DNA from: Bin80 sp964291275
GTDB taxonomy: Bacteria; Bacteroidota; Rhodothermia; Rhodothermales; Bin80
Assembly (NCBI GenBank): GCA_964291275.2
Contig: OZ219799.1
Location: forward strand, 1,364,001-1,428,000
Length of the DNA: 64,000 nucleotides
Reading direction: 5' to 3'
Numbering within the stretch: position 1 is the stretch's first letter; each line of letters opens with the position of its first letter. The position numbers and the translations under genes were made by a program. Positions 36,223-45,775 of the stretch are shown one piece after another. A model generated the notes under the pieces. That model had not been told where the DNA came from. It did not search any database and saw nothing but the letters and a program-made list of their open reading frames with translations.

Positions 36223-36686
36223 TATCGTCGGATCTCCAGAATGAGCTCGGTTTCAACAGCACTGCCCAGCGGTAACTGGGCTACACCGACAGCAGAGCGT
36301 GCTCCGATTCCTGAATCTCCAAAAACTTCTCTCAGAAGCTCAGATGCCCCGTTAATTACCAGGTGCTGATTCGTGAAGTCAGGTTCAGAATTTACGAAGC
36401 CTGTCAGTCGGAGAACTCTGGCAATACGATCCAGTGAACCCAGCGCTTGGCATACCATGCGCAGATTGTTAGCCGCACAGAGTGCCGCTGCCCGTTGCGC
36501 AGTGGCAAGGTCCAGGTCGGACGGCACTTTGCCTGCAAATTGGAGGTGGCTCTGTGCTACCGGCACAGCGCCGGATACGTAAGCGATCGTGTCTATCACA
36601 GTAACTGGTTTATACAGTCCGCCGGGAGCAGGCACATCGTCAAGCGGGTAGCCAAGTGATTCCAGACGTTCGAGACGGTCATGCAT
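36222..36686 (-). CDS. RidA/YjgF family protein
   Basis: This 154-residue cytoplasmic protein is in the RidA family, which deaminates reactive enamines and imines such as 2-aminoacrylate formed by PLP enzymes acting on serine or cysteine. Visible segments are PAPGGLYKPVTVIDTIAYVSGAVP, QRAAALCAANNLRMVCQALGSLDRIARVL in two parts, FVNSEPDF and the closing GIGARSAVGVAQLPLGSAVETELILE, where Arg of GARSAVG binds the substrate carboxylate. The longer form with the HDRLERLESLGYPL N-terminus matches the Rid6-like or YjgF-like subgroup seen in catabolic operons. It overlaps the dipeptidase gene by 8 bases. Confidence 0.88.
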   Translation of the reverse strand: MHDRLERLESLGYPLDDVPAPGGLYKPVTVIDTIAYVSGAVPVAQSHLQFAGKVPSDLDLATAQRAAALCAANNLRMVCQALGSLDRIARVLRLTGFVNSEPDFTNQHLVINGASELLREVFGDSGIGARSAVGVAQLPLGSAVETELILEIRR

Positions 36687-37761
36687 GGATTTGAGGTAAG
36701 CAGTGACGAAAGAATTTAAGCCAGTTACCGTAAAAGATACCGTTTACATCGGCAGGAGAATAGCCGCGTTCGTGAAGCAACTTCTTCAGTAAATGCAGAT
36801 CAGAGTAGCAGTCCAGACCAATAGGTGTCTGATCACTGCCAAAGCCACCATCCAGATCACTGCCGATGGCGATGTGCTTAGTATTACCGGCGAGGTCACA
36901 GATATGGTCTATATGATCCACAGCAGCACTCATATTTACGACTGTGCGACTGGTCTCGCCACGCACCCAGCCGGGATATAGCATCCACGCATCGAATGCA
37001 ATACCAATAACAGCATCTCGGGCAATCAAGTCACGAATTTGCCCATCGGAGAGTTGTCGCTGTCCCGGTACTAATGTCCGGCAGTTATGGTGACTGGCCA
37101 GAATGGGCCCGCTGTAGTACTTCATAACATCAGCCATGCCTCTGTCACTCAGGTGGGTTACATCCAATGCAATGTTCAAAGACTCAAATTCGCGGAGCAG
37201 CGCATATCCTCGTGGGGTTAATCCGTCGGTTGTGTTGGTACCGTAAGCGTATTGTCCTGCACCGTAATGTGTTAATCCTGCTGCACGGACTCCCATTTTA
37301 TGCCAGCGGTGCACATCGTCAGGATCCAGTATGGGATCGCACCCTTCGAAGCTGATAATGAGACCCAGTGTTTCTGGATTGGCCCAGTGCGAATTTAAAT
37401 CATCAACAGTACGGATGATACATGCTCGCTGTGATCGCTCGAGCCATTTGTAATAAGCAAACTGTCCGTGCGCATGTGCATGTGCGATAGAGGGATGAGC
37501 ATAATCCAGATCACGTCTGAGCGTGGTTAGTGGGGGAGAGGGGCCGCTACGTGCCAACAGCGTAGCTACACAAATGCGCAGATCTGCACGTGCAAGTTCA
37601 TCCAGTGAAACTGTGCAGTTACCGCGAAACGGGGCATCGTTGTACTGCGAATCCGCCTTACACAGGTCATCCAGGGAGAGCGTCAGGTCCCGATTAAAAG
37701 AGAGCGCATTCCAAGCTAGGTCTAAATGCGCATCAAAGAGTGGTGTTAAAGGCTTAGCCAT
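36679..37761 (-). CDS. Membrane dipeptidase (renal dipeptidase, M19 family)
   Basis: This zinc dipeptidase of about 360 residues has a TIM-barrel amidohydrolase fold and cleaves dipeptides, including those with a D-residue at the C-terminus. Metal ligands are in FDAHLDLAW (His-x-Asp near residue 9), the bridging Glu of IISFEGCDP, and the His of DVTHLSDRG and ASHHNCRTL. GSDLDGGFG closes the site. I start at ATG 37761 (MAKPLTP), which follows GGAG and overlaps the DUF4249 stop by 8 bases; in-frame ATGs at 37782 and 37794 lie deeper in that gene. No signal peptide is seen, so it acts in the cytoplasm on imported peptides. The operon context (receptor, lipoprotein, RidA, symporter) supports peptide catabolism. 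Confidence 0.88.
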   Translation of the reverse strand: MAKPLTPLFDAHLDLAWNALSFNRDLTLSLDDLCKADSQYNDAPFRGNCTVSLDELARADLRICVATLLARSGPSPPLTTLRRDLDYAHPSIAHAHAHGQFAYYKWLERSQRACIIRTVDDLNSHWANPETLGLIISFEGCDPILDPDDVHRWHKMGVRAAGLTHYGAGQYAYGTNTTDGLTPRGYALLREFESLNIALDVTHLSDRGMADVMKYYSGPILASHHNCRTLVPGQRQLSDGQIRDLIARDAVIGIAFDAWMLYPGWVRGETSRTVVNMSAAVDHIDHICDLAGNTKHIAIGSDLDGGFGSDQTPIGLDCYSDLHLLKKLLHERGYSPADVNGIFYGNWLKFFRHCLPQIHA

Positions 37762-38659
37762 CTCCCGTATCTCCGGGCACATGGAACCCTGCACGTCGAA
37801 TTAGTGCCAGAGGGGGCCGGAAGGACACCACCTCGGTGTAACCACTCCCAAAGTACCCGAACCCGTTTTTTACATTGGAAAACGTCCCTGGCTCTACTAG
37901 AAAGTTTTCGTCAAACGCCTCTACGGGTGAAACCCAGTTGGCATCTCCTACATGGACTGTGACATTCATTTCTCGTAGATCAATAATGTCTGGAGTTACG
38001 TTGTTATCCGCGTCGAACAGTTTATAGATGTCCAGATAATCTTTTCGGAGATCAATATTGAGCAGAAACCCTTGCGGGTCTGGTATGGCATAGCCTGCGT
38101 AATTGAACACAACGGGTTTAAAGATCGGATCGCTCCCGTTAATGTTAAAACCGACCAGAATGTACTCGACGTCAATGCGCGGGAGTGTAGGGGGGGCCCC
38201 TCTAATGAGCAGTGGCATGAATGCTTCGCCAGGTCTCAGTGTATCCGGTTCAAGCTCAATCAGTTCGGCGAGCGGAGGTACAGTGGTTACCGCCTCTGTT
38301 TTTGCACCATCGGATCGTTCGACAACCAAATGGTAGGTTTCTCCCGCCTTTGCATCGAATGCCGACCAGTACACATGGCGGTAATCACCGTCATCCAGTT
38401 GTATAACGGAGTCACGCCATACCTGTATGTCTCCTGTCTGCATATGTGTGGTTCGCACTACCGCATCAAGGGGTTCAGGGCGGATCAAAGAAATGTTGTT
38501 TTTTATTTCGAAGATGCGCACGGCATGCGTATCAGCTTTCGGGTTGATAATGCCGAAAACGGAAAACGGGTATTCGATTTCCAGGCGTGTTTCTACGGTT
38601 TCGGAGCACGCTGAAAAGAGGAGCAGTACAGCTGCTGCTAAGACCAGGCTCTTGCGCAT
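37754..38659 (-). CDS. DUF4249-type lipoprotein partner of TonB receptor
   Basis: This lipoprotein of about 301 residues starts at ATG 38659, one base after the receptor's stop region. The signal ends LLLFSACSE with lipidation Cys at about 18. The body begins with the beta segment YPFSVFGIINPKADTHAVRI, and the C-terminal part has the DUF4249 hallmark NVKNGFGYFGSGYTEV. DUF4249 proteins travel with carboxypeptidase-domain TonB receptors in Bacteroidota and are thought to bind substrate at the outer membrane. The paralogue at 55365-56351 keeps the same opening (IWGYLDAHADTQRVRVF) and closing motifs. The substrate is unknown; the downstream dipeptidase suggests peptides. Confidence 0.82.
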   Translation of the reverse strand: MRKSLVLAAAVLLLFSACSETVETRLEIEYPFSVFGIINPKADTHAVRIFEIKNNISLIRPEPLDAVVRTTHMQTGDIQVWRDSVIQLDDGDYRHVYWSAFDAKAGETYHLVVERSDGAKTEAVTTVPPLAELIELEPDTLRPGEAFMPLLIRGAPPTLPRIDVEYILVGFNINGSDPIFKPVVFNYAGYAIPDPQGFLLNIDLRKDYLDIYKLFDADNNVTPDIIDLREMNVTVHVGDANWVSPVEAFDENFLVEPGTFSNVKNGFGYFGSGYTEVVSFRPPLALIRRAGFHVPGDTGDG

Positions 38660-38660
38660 A

Positions 38661-40913
38661 TCAGTCAAAGTCAATTCTCAGGCCGGCGACCGGCACAATT
38701 GGTAACTGATAATTACGCTCGGTAGTGAATAAATCCAGTGCAAATAGGTTACGCCTGTTGTAGGCGTTAATCACTCCGACCTGTGCGGTTAGGATGAATT
38801 TATCAAGGACAAATTCCCGTTCAAGTGATACGTCCAGTCTGTGATAAGTTGGAAGTAGTCCCTGGAAGGGTTGACCATAGATCACACGCTGATCATCCGG
38901 CACCGTAAAAAGATTCTGAATACCATCCAGTAGGACGAACCCATCGAACCCGTACACATGATTAAAGGGGCGGCCGCTACCAAAATTCCATCGTGCGCTG
39001 ACATCAATGCCGGATACACGTGTAGTTGCGACTACATTTAGTTGATGTCTGCGGTCATGAGGTGGACGAAATTCCAGGCTTTCACTTCCAAACCACAGCT
39101 CGGCGGAGGGTTGTTTAGAAGTGTAGCGTACACTGGAAAGGCCATAGTTGATGTATCCGTACAGTCTTGGTTGTCGAACTTCGGCTCGCAATTCGATTCC
39201 CATGGCCCGGCCATCGGCCCGTTGCAGACGAGACGTAAAGCGGGGGTAGGCAGTCCATTCGGCTATAAAGAGGTCGCTCAGTTGTTTGTAGTAGGTTTCT
39301 GCGGATAATTCAAGCCATGGATAGGGGCTCACACGGTAGCCAGTCAGTGCATGAATTGAGCGTGAGAGTTTTTCTGTTGGTGCGCTGCGCCATGAAGTAA
39401 AGATATTGGTTGCGTCCCTCCGATCATTCAGTCCGAAAATTTCCTGGTGATACCAGCCGGCCCCCAGGCTCACTTCGTGCTCCCTGCGCTGCCAGATAAC
39501 CCGGGCACGTGCTTCAAAATTGTTGCGGTCTTCCTGTCCAGGGAATACCTCTGCGATCCCTGTTAAACGGGCTCTCAGTTCGGATGTGATGTAGAAATCC
39601 GGTTCAAGGTATATGCCAGCTTTGTGACGTCGACTTACACCAACCTCAAGATCCTGGAAAAGTCCGCCCAAGTGGGCGGTCACCTGTGGTGCCCGCCAAT
39701 ACAGTCCCCATTTCCATTGTGTCCGCTGATAAAAGCTATTCATATGGACAGCGTACTGGAATCCTGAGATTCTTGACCAGCGCACTGGATTGTTTGCGGG
39801 TCCCTGATCGGTTTTGAGGTAGGAGTAAGAGAGCTGTATTTCGGCAACGAAGGGCAGTGCTCGTGGAAGAACGACGTAGCGCAAACCAATTGCCGCGTTG
39901 CGCCAACCTACTTCTTCGAGAATCTTATCTGCCGACTCCAGGCCAATGCTCCCCCGGTCATTCGTATAAAGGGCACTGATTGAGAGCTGACTGTTGGAGC
40001 TGATCTGCCCATGTACTTTGAGAAAAGCATCTCCGAAAGTGTACGGTGTTTCTTGAGCGATATAGTGCTGAGCAAATTGTTTGACAACAGATTGGCGCGC
40101 TGAGGCCATAAAGGAAAGTCTGTTGTAAATCAGTGGGCCCTCGATCTGTGCTGAGCTTACAAAGGGAGCGATGGAAGCAGCCCCGGTATAGTTACGTTTA
40201 TCTCCGTTACGGGATCTGATGTCAATGACCGAAGAAATACGGCCCGTAAACGGTGCACCGTATCCGGCTGTGTGAATATCCGCCTGGTGAATAATATCAG
40301 AGGAAAAGGCTGAGTAGAATCCCAGAATATGGTAGGGCTGATAGACGTACATGCCGTCTATCAGTGTCATATTGTGCGAGGGCTCGCCTCCACGGATATA
40401 GTATTGGCCGCCTCGGTCGCCGAGTGTGACTACACCAGGTAGTGTGGTCAGAAAACTGGCTAGGTCGCCAGACACATCTGGTGTTGGCAGGAGATCCATA
40501 TCCTTGGGACTTATAGTTTGCAGTCCGGCGGTTACTCGGGCTGCCCCGGCCTCAAGCTCGGCTTCGACAATCGCCTCTTCCAACATTGCTTGTGAGGTTT
40601 CTAACGCTATGTTGAGGTTCAGTCTCTGCCCCGTCTGGAAGACTAGGGTATCCGACCAAGCGGTGTACCCGACAAATGAAAAGCGCAGAACATAGGTACC
40701 CGCTGGGATGCGTGTAAGGTTGTAGATCCCATCACTATCGGTTACACCGCCCCTCAGTCCCCCGGTGTCGCTTTCCAGAACGACATTCACACCCACAAGG
40801 GCTTCCAGGTCATCGGCGTCAGTTACAAAGCCCCGGATGCTTGCAGTCTGTCCAATGGCTATACCGCTCCACACAGACAGTGCGATCAGGAACAGTAGTC
40901 GTCGAATATTCAC
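38661..40913 (-). CDS. TonB-dependent receptor with carboxypeptidase-like N-terminal domain
   Basis: This 750-residue outer-membrane beta-barrel is for energised uptake. The signal peptide ends AIGQ (about residue 21). A carboxypeptidase-regulatory-like domain (about 24-105, RGFVTDADDLEALVGVNVVL) is followed by the plug (about 130-260, including GDRGGQYYIRGGEPSHNMTL and DGMYVYQPYHILGFYSAF). The barrel ends with the usual aromatic close (AGLRIDFD). It heads an operon running through a DUF4249 lipoprotein, M19 dipeptidase, RidA, small protein and symporter. It shares long near-identical phrases with the receptor at 56351-58597, so the two pairs are paralogues. It is divergent from the isomerase gene across 134 bases. 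Confidence 0.92.
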   Translation of the reverse strand: MNIRRLLFLIALSVWSGIAIGQTASIRGFVTDADDLEALVGVNVVLESDTGGLRGGVTDSDGIYNLTRIPAGTYVLRFSFVGYTAWSDTLVFQTGQRLNLNIALETSQAMLEEAIVEAELEAGAARVTAGLQTISPKDMDLLPTPDVSGDLASFLTTLPGVVTLGDRGGQYYIRGGEPSHNMTLIDGMYVYQPYHILGFYSAFSSDIIHQADIHTAGYGAPFTGRISSVIDIRSRNGDKRNYTGAASIAPFVSSAQIEGPLIYNRLSFMASARQSVVKQFAQHYIAQETPYTFGDAFLKVHGQISSNSQLSISALYTNDRGSIGLESADKILEEVGWRNAAIGLRYVVLPRALPFVAEIQLSYSYLKTDQGPANNPVRWSRISGFQYAVHMNSFYQRTQWKWGLYWRAPQVTAHLGGLFQDLEVGVSRRHKAGIYLEPDFYITSELRARLTGIAEVFPGQEDRNNFEARARVIWQRREHEVSLGAGWYHQEIFGLNDRRDATNIFTSWRSAPTEKLSRSIHALTGYRVSPYPWLELSAETYYKQLSDLFIAEWTAYPRFTSRLQRADGRAMGIELRAEVRQPRLYGYINYGLSSVRYTSKQPSAELWFGSESLEFRPPHDRRHQLNVVATTRVSGIDVSARWNFGSGRPFNHVYGFDGFVLLDGIQNLFTVPDDQRVIYGQPFQGLLPTYHRLDVSLEREFVLDKFILTAQVGVINAYNRRNLFALDLFTTERNYQLPIVPVAGLRIDFD

Positions 40914-41047
40914 TGTTAGGAACCAGGTGGATAAATAACTAGAATAGCGTTGCAGTAAGGAAAGATAATGGACGAAGCGTTAGGTTGAGTGCTACTGCAG
41001 ACATAAAAAGATTATCGTAACTTGGCGGGGCGATTATCACGACAAGA

Positions 41048-41896
41048 ATGTCACAGTCACGCCGAGAGTTTTTAGGAGCAATGGGTGCTGCGCTGGGGTT
41101 AGCTGCCTACCAGCAAGGAAGCAGCAGAGCGCAACCCAATTCTACTGCCCAGATAGCAGTTCAGTTGTACTCTGTACGCGATCACATTCAATCTGAACAG
41201 GACGCTGCTGAGGTGTTCAGCAGGTTGACTGCAATGGGATATCGTAATGTGGAGACCGCATTTTGGCCCGAGAACCTGAGTGTTTCACGTGCGGGGCAGT
41301 TGCTTCGTGAGGCGGGATTGGAGGTCATCTCTGCTCATGTGGAGTTACCTGTGGGGGATGAGCGGGAGGTAATGTTGAGGACTGCCGAGGCTTACGAGTG
41401 CACTCGTATGGTTTGGCATGGCTGGCCTATGGATGATCGCTATCGCTCCAATGAAGGAGTTGATGAACTGACTGAGCTGTATAACGAATGCCATGAGTTC
41501 GCAAGCCAGAACGGGCTCACGCTGTATTTACACAACCATTGGTGGGAATTTGAACAACTGCCCGATGGATCCCTACCGTATTATCGGCTCCTAGAGGGAT
41601 TGAATACAGAGATTCTCTTCGAAATCGATACTTGGTGGACCCTGGTCGCCGGACTCAATCCGGCAACTGTACTGAAGGATTTTGGACATCGTGCACCGCT
41701 CCTGCACATCAAGGATGGTGCGGTCATTAATACTGAGGGCCCTATGGTAGCGACAGGCACGGGGCTTCAGGATTTTCCTGCGATCACGTCTGCTGCTGCT
41801 GCGGACTACTGGATTGTTGAGCTTGATAGCTGTGAGACCGATATGTTTGAAGCGCTTGCGAGCAGCTACAACTATCTCTCGGAGCTCAGCATGTAA
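41048..41896 (+). CDS. Tat-exported sugar phosphate isomerase/epimerase-like TIM barrel
   Basis: This 282-residue protein is in the AP-endonuclease-2/xylose-isomerase-like TIM-barrel group. MSQSRREFLGAMGAALGLAA is a twin-arginine signal, so it probably acts in the periplasm, where free sugars or keto-sugars rather than phosphates would be met. Metal-site candidates are the Glu/His of SAHVELPVG, HNHWWEFEQL, EIDTWWTLVAG, LHIKDGAVI and the final WIVELDSCE. The family includes isomerases, epimerases and hydrolases of inositol and keto-glycoside pathways. It stands alone, divergent from the receptor operon and convergent with the blue-copper dehydrogenase gene. Confidence 0.85.
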   Translation: MSQSRREFLGAMGAALGLAAYQQGSSRAQPNSTAQIAVQLYSVRDHIQSEQDAAEVFSRLTAMGYRNVETAFWPENLSVSRAGQLLREAGLEVISAHVELPVGDEREVMLRTAEAYECTRMVWHGWPMDDRYRSNEGVDELTELYNECHEFASQNGLTLYLHNHWWEFEQLPDGSLPYYRLLEGLNTEILFEIDTWWTLVAGLNPATVLKDFGHRAPLLHIKDGAVINTEGPMVATGTGLQDFPAITSAAAADYWIVELDSCETDMFEALASSYNYLSELSM

Positions 41897-41926
41897 CTGT
41901 AGTACAAGTCGGCAATCAGGCAAGAC

Positions 41927-43843
41927 CTAACTGTCAACAACACGGATGATCCCGCGCATAGTGTTTGCGTGGCCTGGGAATGTGCACACGAAGACATACT
42001 CGCCGGGCGTATCCTGGACATTGAAGACAATTGTATCTGAAACTCCCGGTTCGAGCAGCTTGGTATGAGCTACGACAGCATCCGAGACGGGCACATATTG
42101 CATCTCATGTCCTTTTAGTCCCAGTTGCATTGCAGCCAAGGCGACTTCATCTGCTGCATCGCTTTCGACGACCACCAGGTTGTGTAACATATCATCGTCG
42201 TTATTGAAGGTAAATGTGACGTTGCTGCCTGCAGGTACAGTGAATTCAGTCGTGCTGAATTGCAGGTTTGGCAATGTACCCACGGACAATGCTACAGTGG
42301 TCTCATTTTCAGACACCTGCACGTTGTTAGCTACAGGTTGTACAGCATTTTCGCCACCTTCCGTCAGCAGAGATGCTCCCTCAGGTGCCCTGTTTACCGT
42401 ATAGAACGCAGTAGTATGCAGCAGTGGGAGTCCATCTATTGAGCGTAAACCTTGAGCGGCTACCGAATAGATGTATCCTTCGCGAAGGCCATCTAGTACC
42501 AAACGAACTTCCCGGCCGTCCTCAGACACGACGGCGGTCCTTACTGTATGTGAAGCGATGTTGATAGGCTCACTGCCGTAGGTGGAGTGGTATTTATAGG
42601 TAAAGCTCTCTACGGAATAGCTGGCGGCATTGCGGGCTGAAGCTTCATCCACGGGTTGTGTCAGCGTGATCAAAAATCCGTCCGGCATGATGCGAACCTT
42701 ATGCATCTCAAACGGGATTTTGCCGGTCCATACGAGTCGTTGCAATGCATACGGTTTGCCGCCTGTGGCGGCCCAGCCTCGACTGGTTTGACCAACCATC
42801 ATTCCACCTTCAGGATCCCACGCCATACGTAGTACTCCAGAGGCAAAACCTTCCCGAAAGGCAATTGCTGCCCCTTGGTACACCCCTTGCACTTTCTCCA
42901 GGTAAACACGTGCGATCTTGCTATGCCCCTGATCGCCCACGAACAATTGCCCTTCAAAGAGTCCAAATTTGCCACCTGTGGTATCAGGGATGATATCCGA
43001 CGTGGATATGCCCAAAATCGTGTGGGGAAACCAGACTGCCGGTGGCTTAAGCGCGTCAATTTCTTTGGCAACTTCGAAGAGGGGATTTCCGGTATTTGGT
43101 ATATCCTCCGGCTTTAGGGACAATGGGGAGTCAGGTTCATCCGTCCAGCGTAGTCCGGCAGGGTTGCCCACAAAATCTCCGGATTCTACATGTGTGATGT
43201 ATCCGGAGCCAACCCAATCTCCCTGGTTCTCTGCATAAAACAGATCACCAGCCGCATTCATGCCCATACCGGCAGGGGAACGCATGCCCGTGGCAATGGG
43301 TGTCATTTGGCCATTACCGTCGATTGACAGCATCCAGCCGCGCCACTTGGATTGGCTAGCACCGTATCCGATCCATCCCAGGTTTAGCGCTACCACCATA
43401 GATCCATCTTTTTGTATGAGCGGACCGTACGAGTACTCATGATAATTGCCTTCCAAGGGCCAAGTGTACACGGTTTCGTAATGGTCTGCGGTGGCGTCTC
43501 CATTGGTATCCATGAGGCGGGTCAGTTCACCGCGCTGTGCAGTATAGAAAGCGCCGTTGTGCCAGGCTAGCCCAAGGGCTTCGTGAAGACCATATGCAAA
43601 ACGCTGAAAATGGGGCGGTGATGATCCGGCCATGACTGGATCATCAATCAGCCATACTTCCCCCCGTCGTGTAGCAACACCAAGACGGCCGTCTGGGGTA
43701 AAAGACATGCCCCCGACCTCAAGTACAATATCTTGTGGGATGGGGACAGTATCTATGCGATAGTAGTCCGATTCCTGTGGTACCTGCGCTAGACAAGGCA
43801 AGGCAATGGTCAGCGACAGAATAACTCCGAAGAAAATTTTCAT
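41927..43843 (-). CDS. Secreted glucose/sorbosone dehydrogenase-like propeller fused to a blue-copper domain
   Basis: This 638-residue protein has a signal peptide ending CLAQ (residue 20). Residues about 25-400 form a PQQ-type six-bladed propeller (GSDH-like: GMSFTPDGRLGVATRRGEVW, GMRSPAGMGMNAAGDLFYAE, LFVGDQGHSKIARVYL). An Ig-like segment follows (about 400-500). The C-terminus (about 530-638) is an azurin/plastocyanin-type cupredoxin with type 1 copper ligands: His in DDMLHNLVVV, then Cys, His and Met in VCTFPGHANTMRG. The fusion could pass electrons from an oxidised sugar to copper directly. Whether the propeller binds PQQ is not shown. It is the last gene of a seven-gene minus-strand run starting at the AGE epimerase, 6 bases after the DUF1080 gene. 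Confidence 0.85.
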   Translation of the reverse strand: MKIFFGVILSLTIALPCLAQVPQESDYYRIDTVPIPQDIVLEVGGMSFTPDGRLGVATRRGEVWLIDDPVMAGSSPPHFQRFAYGLHEALGLAWHNGAFYTAQRGELTRLMDTNGDATADHYETVYTWPLEGNYHEYSYGPLIQKDGSMVVALNLGWIGYGASQSKWRGWMLSIDGNGQMTPIATGMRSPAGMGMNAAGDLFYAENQGDWVGSGYITHVESGDFVGNPAGLRWTDEPDSPLSLKPEDIPNTGNPLFEVAKEIDALKPPAVWFPHTILGISTSDIIPDTTGGKFGLFEGQLFVGDQGHSKIARVYLEKVQGVYQGAAIAFREGFASGVLRMAWDPEGGMMVGQTSRGWAATGGKPYALQRLVWTGKIPFEMHKVRIMPDGFLITLTQPVDEASARNAASYSVESFTYKYHSTYGSEPINIASHTVRTAVVSEDGREVRLVLDGLREGYIYSVAAQGLRSIDGLPLLHTTAFYTVNRAPEGASLLTEGGENAVQPVANNVQVSENETTVALSVGTLPNLQFSTTEFTVPAGSNVTFTFNNDDDMLHNLVVVESDAADEVALAAMQLGLKGHEMQYVPVSDAVVAHTKLLEPGVSDTIVFNVQDTPGEYVFVCTFPGHANTMRGIIRVVDS

Positions 43844-43849
43844 GCTAGA

Positions 43850-45679
43850 TTACCACACAATGAGATACTTAGCCGTTGTTTTATCAGCATCTTGATCTAG
43901 GGGGATCATAAGCGCCTGACCATTTTCGGTTGATTGGATCGCTGCGTTTGCTGCCTCCTCGATATACCAGGTGAATCCATCAATGGCATAACGATCATCA
44001 CCGAGTGCGTCTATCTGATCACTTACTGCTGCACGTACCCACATTGATGCGTCTGTGGTACCACTTAGGGTCACGGTGCGTGACAACCCTGCTCCGTCAC
44101 TGTGAGGTTGTATATGATCCTCCAAACTCGCCTCTCCCAATGAGTATGTGAATACGGGATGAGGACTGAGTCGATAGCCCGTGAATTTGAGTGTTTCGCC
44201 GGTACTTATTTTGTACGCTGACTCTCCAGAGAATGTCAACGTACTTCCGAGTGGAGTGACAGTCTGGTCGTGTCCTCGGTTATGCCACATTGAGGCGGCA
44301 TCCAGGAAAGGTCCACGCCATGCATACAGTAGTGACCCGTCAGCCAGATCAAGGCTATAGTGCACGTTATCGGGGTTGCCAACACTGACTGCATGGGTTC
44401 GTTTAGCTCCCTGGTGAACTACAAATCCGCGCAGAACCAAGGGCACGTCACTGGTTGTTACTGGAATACGCTCTACTGGGGCAGACCTTCGGGTAGGATG
44501 GAGCAGGGCTTCCACCTGTATGGTAGGTCCCTCTACGCTCAGTGTGACGGATGGAGGTCCCCAACCGACGGTTTTGTAGTAGCTAAAAGTAAACGGATGA
44601 GTCCCTTGGTCCAGTTGTGTATCTGCATACACGGTGGTCTGATTATGTGCGTGTTTGAGGACGTTTTGCCCCGAGATTTGCAGCAATGCACCTCCAATCG
44701 GGCGACCGCTCCAGTGAGGATCTCCGGTGATCCAGCCTAGTGCGGCCCCAAATCGGTATGTGCCACTCTGGGGGATGTGGATTATACCCTCATAGCGAAC
44801 AGCAACTGGGTTCGTGGACGTAACAGCATGCTCCTGAATGGTGTTGGCAGTTCCTGTCAATGTTGGTGTTCCCACACCGTTCCATATTGCTTCTTCCAAC
44901 GGTTCGTCATGATATTCGTGGTAGGTGACGTCGGTCACAGATACCGATTCACTCCCAAATGTGCGGTAGCTAAAATTCCGAAACGCTACAGGTCCGTGAT
45001 CTCCCTGGATCATGAGTGGACCAGTGGGGGCTTCATCTTCAAACCCGGCAGCACGTGTGGGACCCGAAACGGTTACATTCTCCTGAATGATACTGCCATT
45101 GAGTATAACCTGGACGAAACGGGCATGCCGTACCTTGCGGCCGTTCTCATCGAATTCGGGTGCTTCAAATACGATACGCAGTTTTTGCCATAGGCCTGGT
45201 GCACGACTGGCATTCAGGCGTGGTGGGCGTCCTTCGAATCCTTGTTGTTTGGATTCGTCCCAGCGCCGATAGATCCCGCCAACATCCCCAAATGTTACCT
45301 GTGAACGCTTCCAGCTGTCTAACAGCTGGACCTCATAACGGCCTTGAAGATAGATGCCGGAATTGGATCCCTGAGGCATCATAAACTCAAGTTCAAGTTC
45401 TATATCTCCGTGTGACCAGCTGGTGTAGAGATTGGCGCGGGCTTCTTCGGAAGGCTGATTAACGAGGACACCCGTTCCTGGTGAAATGACTAGGTCATGG
45501 TGAATATGTCGATTCCCCTGTACGCTCCCGGCCAGTTTCCAGTTTTTTCCCGGTTCATCGAAAGCGGACAGTGACTCCAGCGACATAGGTTGCAGCGGTA
45601 GGCGTGGCTGTGCGTTTACAGCAAAGCTGATCGTAAACAGCGCGGCGAGGATGAGGGAGATGCGCATTAAAAAGGGCAT
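43850..45679 (-). CDS. Secreted DUF1080 protein with PA14-like second half
   Basis: The protein has about 609 residues from ATG 45679 (alternative 45667; a start 19 codons further up would bury the signal). The signal peptide ends AVNAQ. The N-terminal half is a DUF1080 jelly roll (ISPGTGVLVNQPS, DIELELEFMMPQGSNSGIYL, YEVQLLDSWKRSQ, VILNGSIIQ, GPLMIQGDHGPVAFRNFSYR), the family that includes 3-keto-disaccharide hydrolases. The middle (about 285-400) resembles a PA14 carbohydrate-binding domain (RYEGIIHIPQSGTYRFGAAL). The rest is beta-rich and unassigned. The predicted role is extracytoplasmic hydrolysis of an oxidised glycoside, in line with the dehydrogenases nearby. It lies downstream of the symporter and small-protein genes on the same strand. 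Confidence 0.82.
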   Translation of the reverse strand: MPFLMRISLILAALFTISFAVNAQPRLPLQPMSLESLSAFDEPGKNWKLAGSVQGNRHIHHDLVISPGTGVLVNQPSEEARANLYTSWSHGDIELELEFMMPQGSNSGIYLQGRYEVQLLDSWKRSQVTFGDVGGIYRRWDESKQQGFEGRPPRLNASRAPGLWQKLRIVFEAPEFDENGRKVRHARFVQVILNGSIIQENVTVSGPTRAAGFEDEAPTGPLMIQGDHGPVAFRNFSYRTFGSESVSVTDVTYHEYHDEPLEEAIWNGVGTPTLTGTANTIQEHAVTSTNPVAVRYEGIIHIPQSGTYRFGAALGWITGDPHWSGRPIGGALLQISGQNVLKHAHNQTTVYADTQLDQGTHPFTFSYYKTVGWGPPSVTLSVEGPTIQVEALLHPTRRSAPVERIPVTTSDVPLVLRGFVVHQGAKRTHAVSVGNPDNVHYSLDLADGSLLYAWRGPFLDAASMWHNRGHDQTVTPLGSTLTFSGESAYKISTGETLKFTGYRLSPHPVFTYSLGEASLEDHIQPHSDGAGLSRTVTLSGTTDASMWVRAAVSDQIDALGDDRYAIDGFTWYIEEAANAAIQSTENGQALMIPLDQDADKTTAKYLIVW

Positions 45680-45775
45680 GGATAGTAATTGGGTCCTAAT
45701 TTGAAGCCACAAGTCTCGCGGTGTTACCCGAAACATTCAATTCTGTATGACGGGTAGAAGAATTCCGTTATAGTG

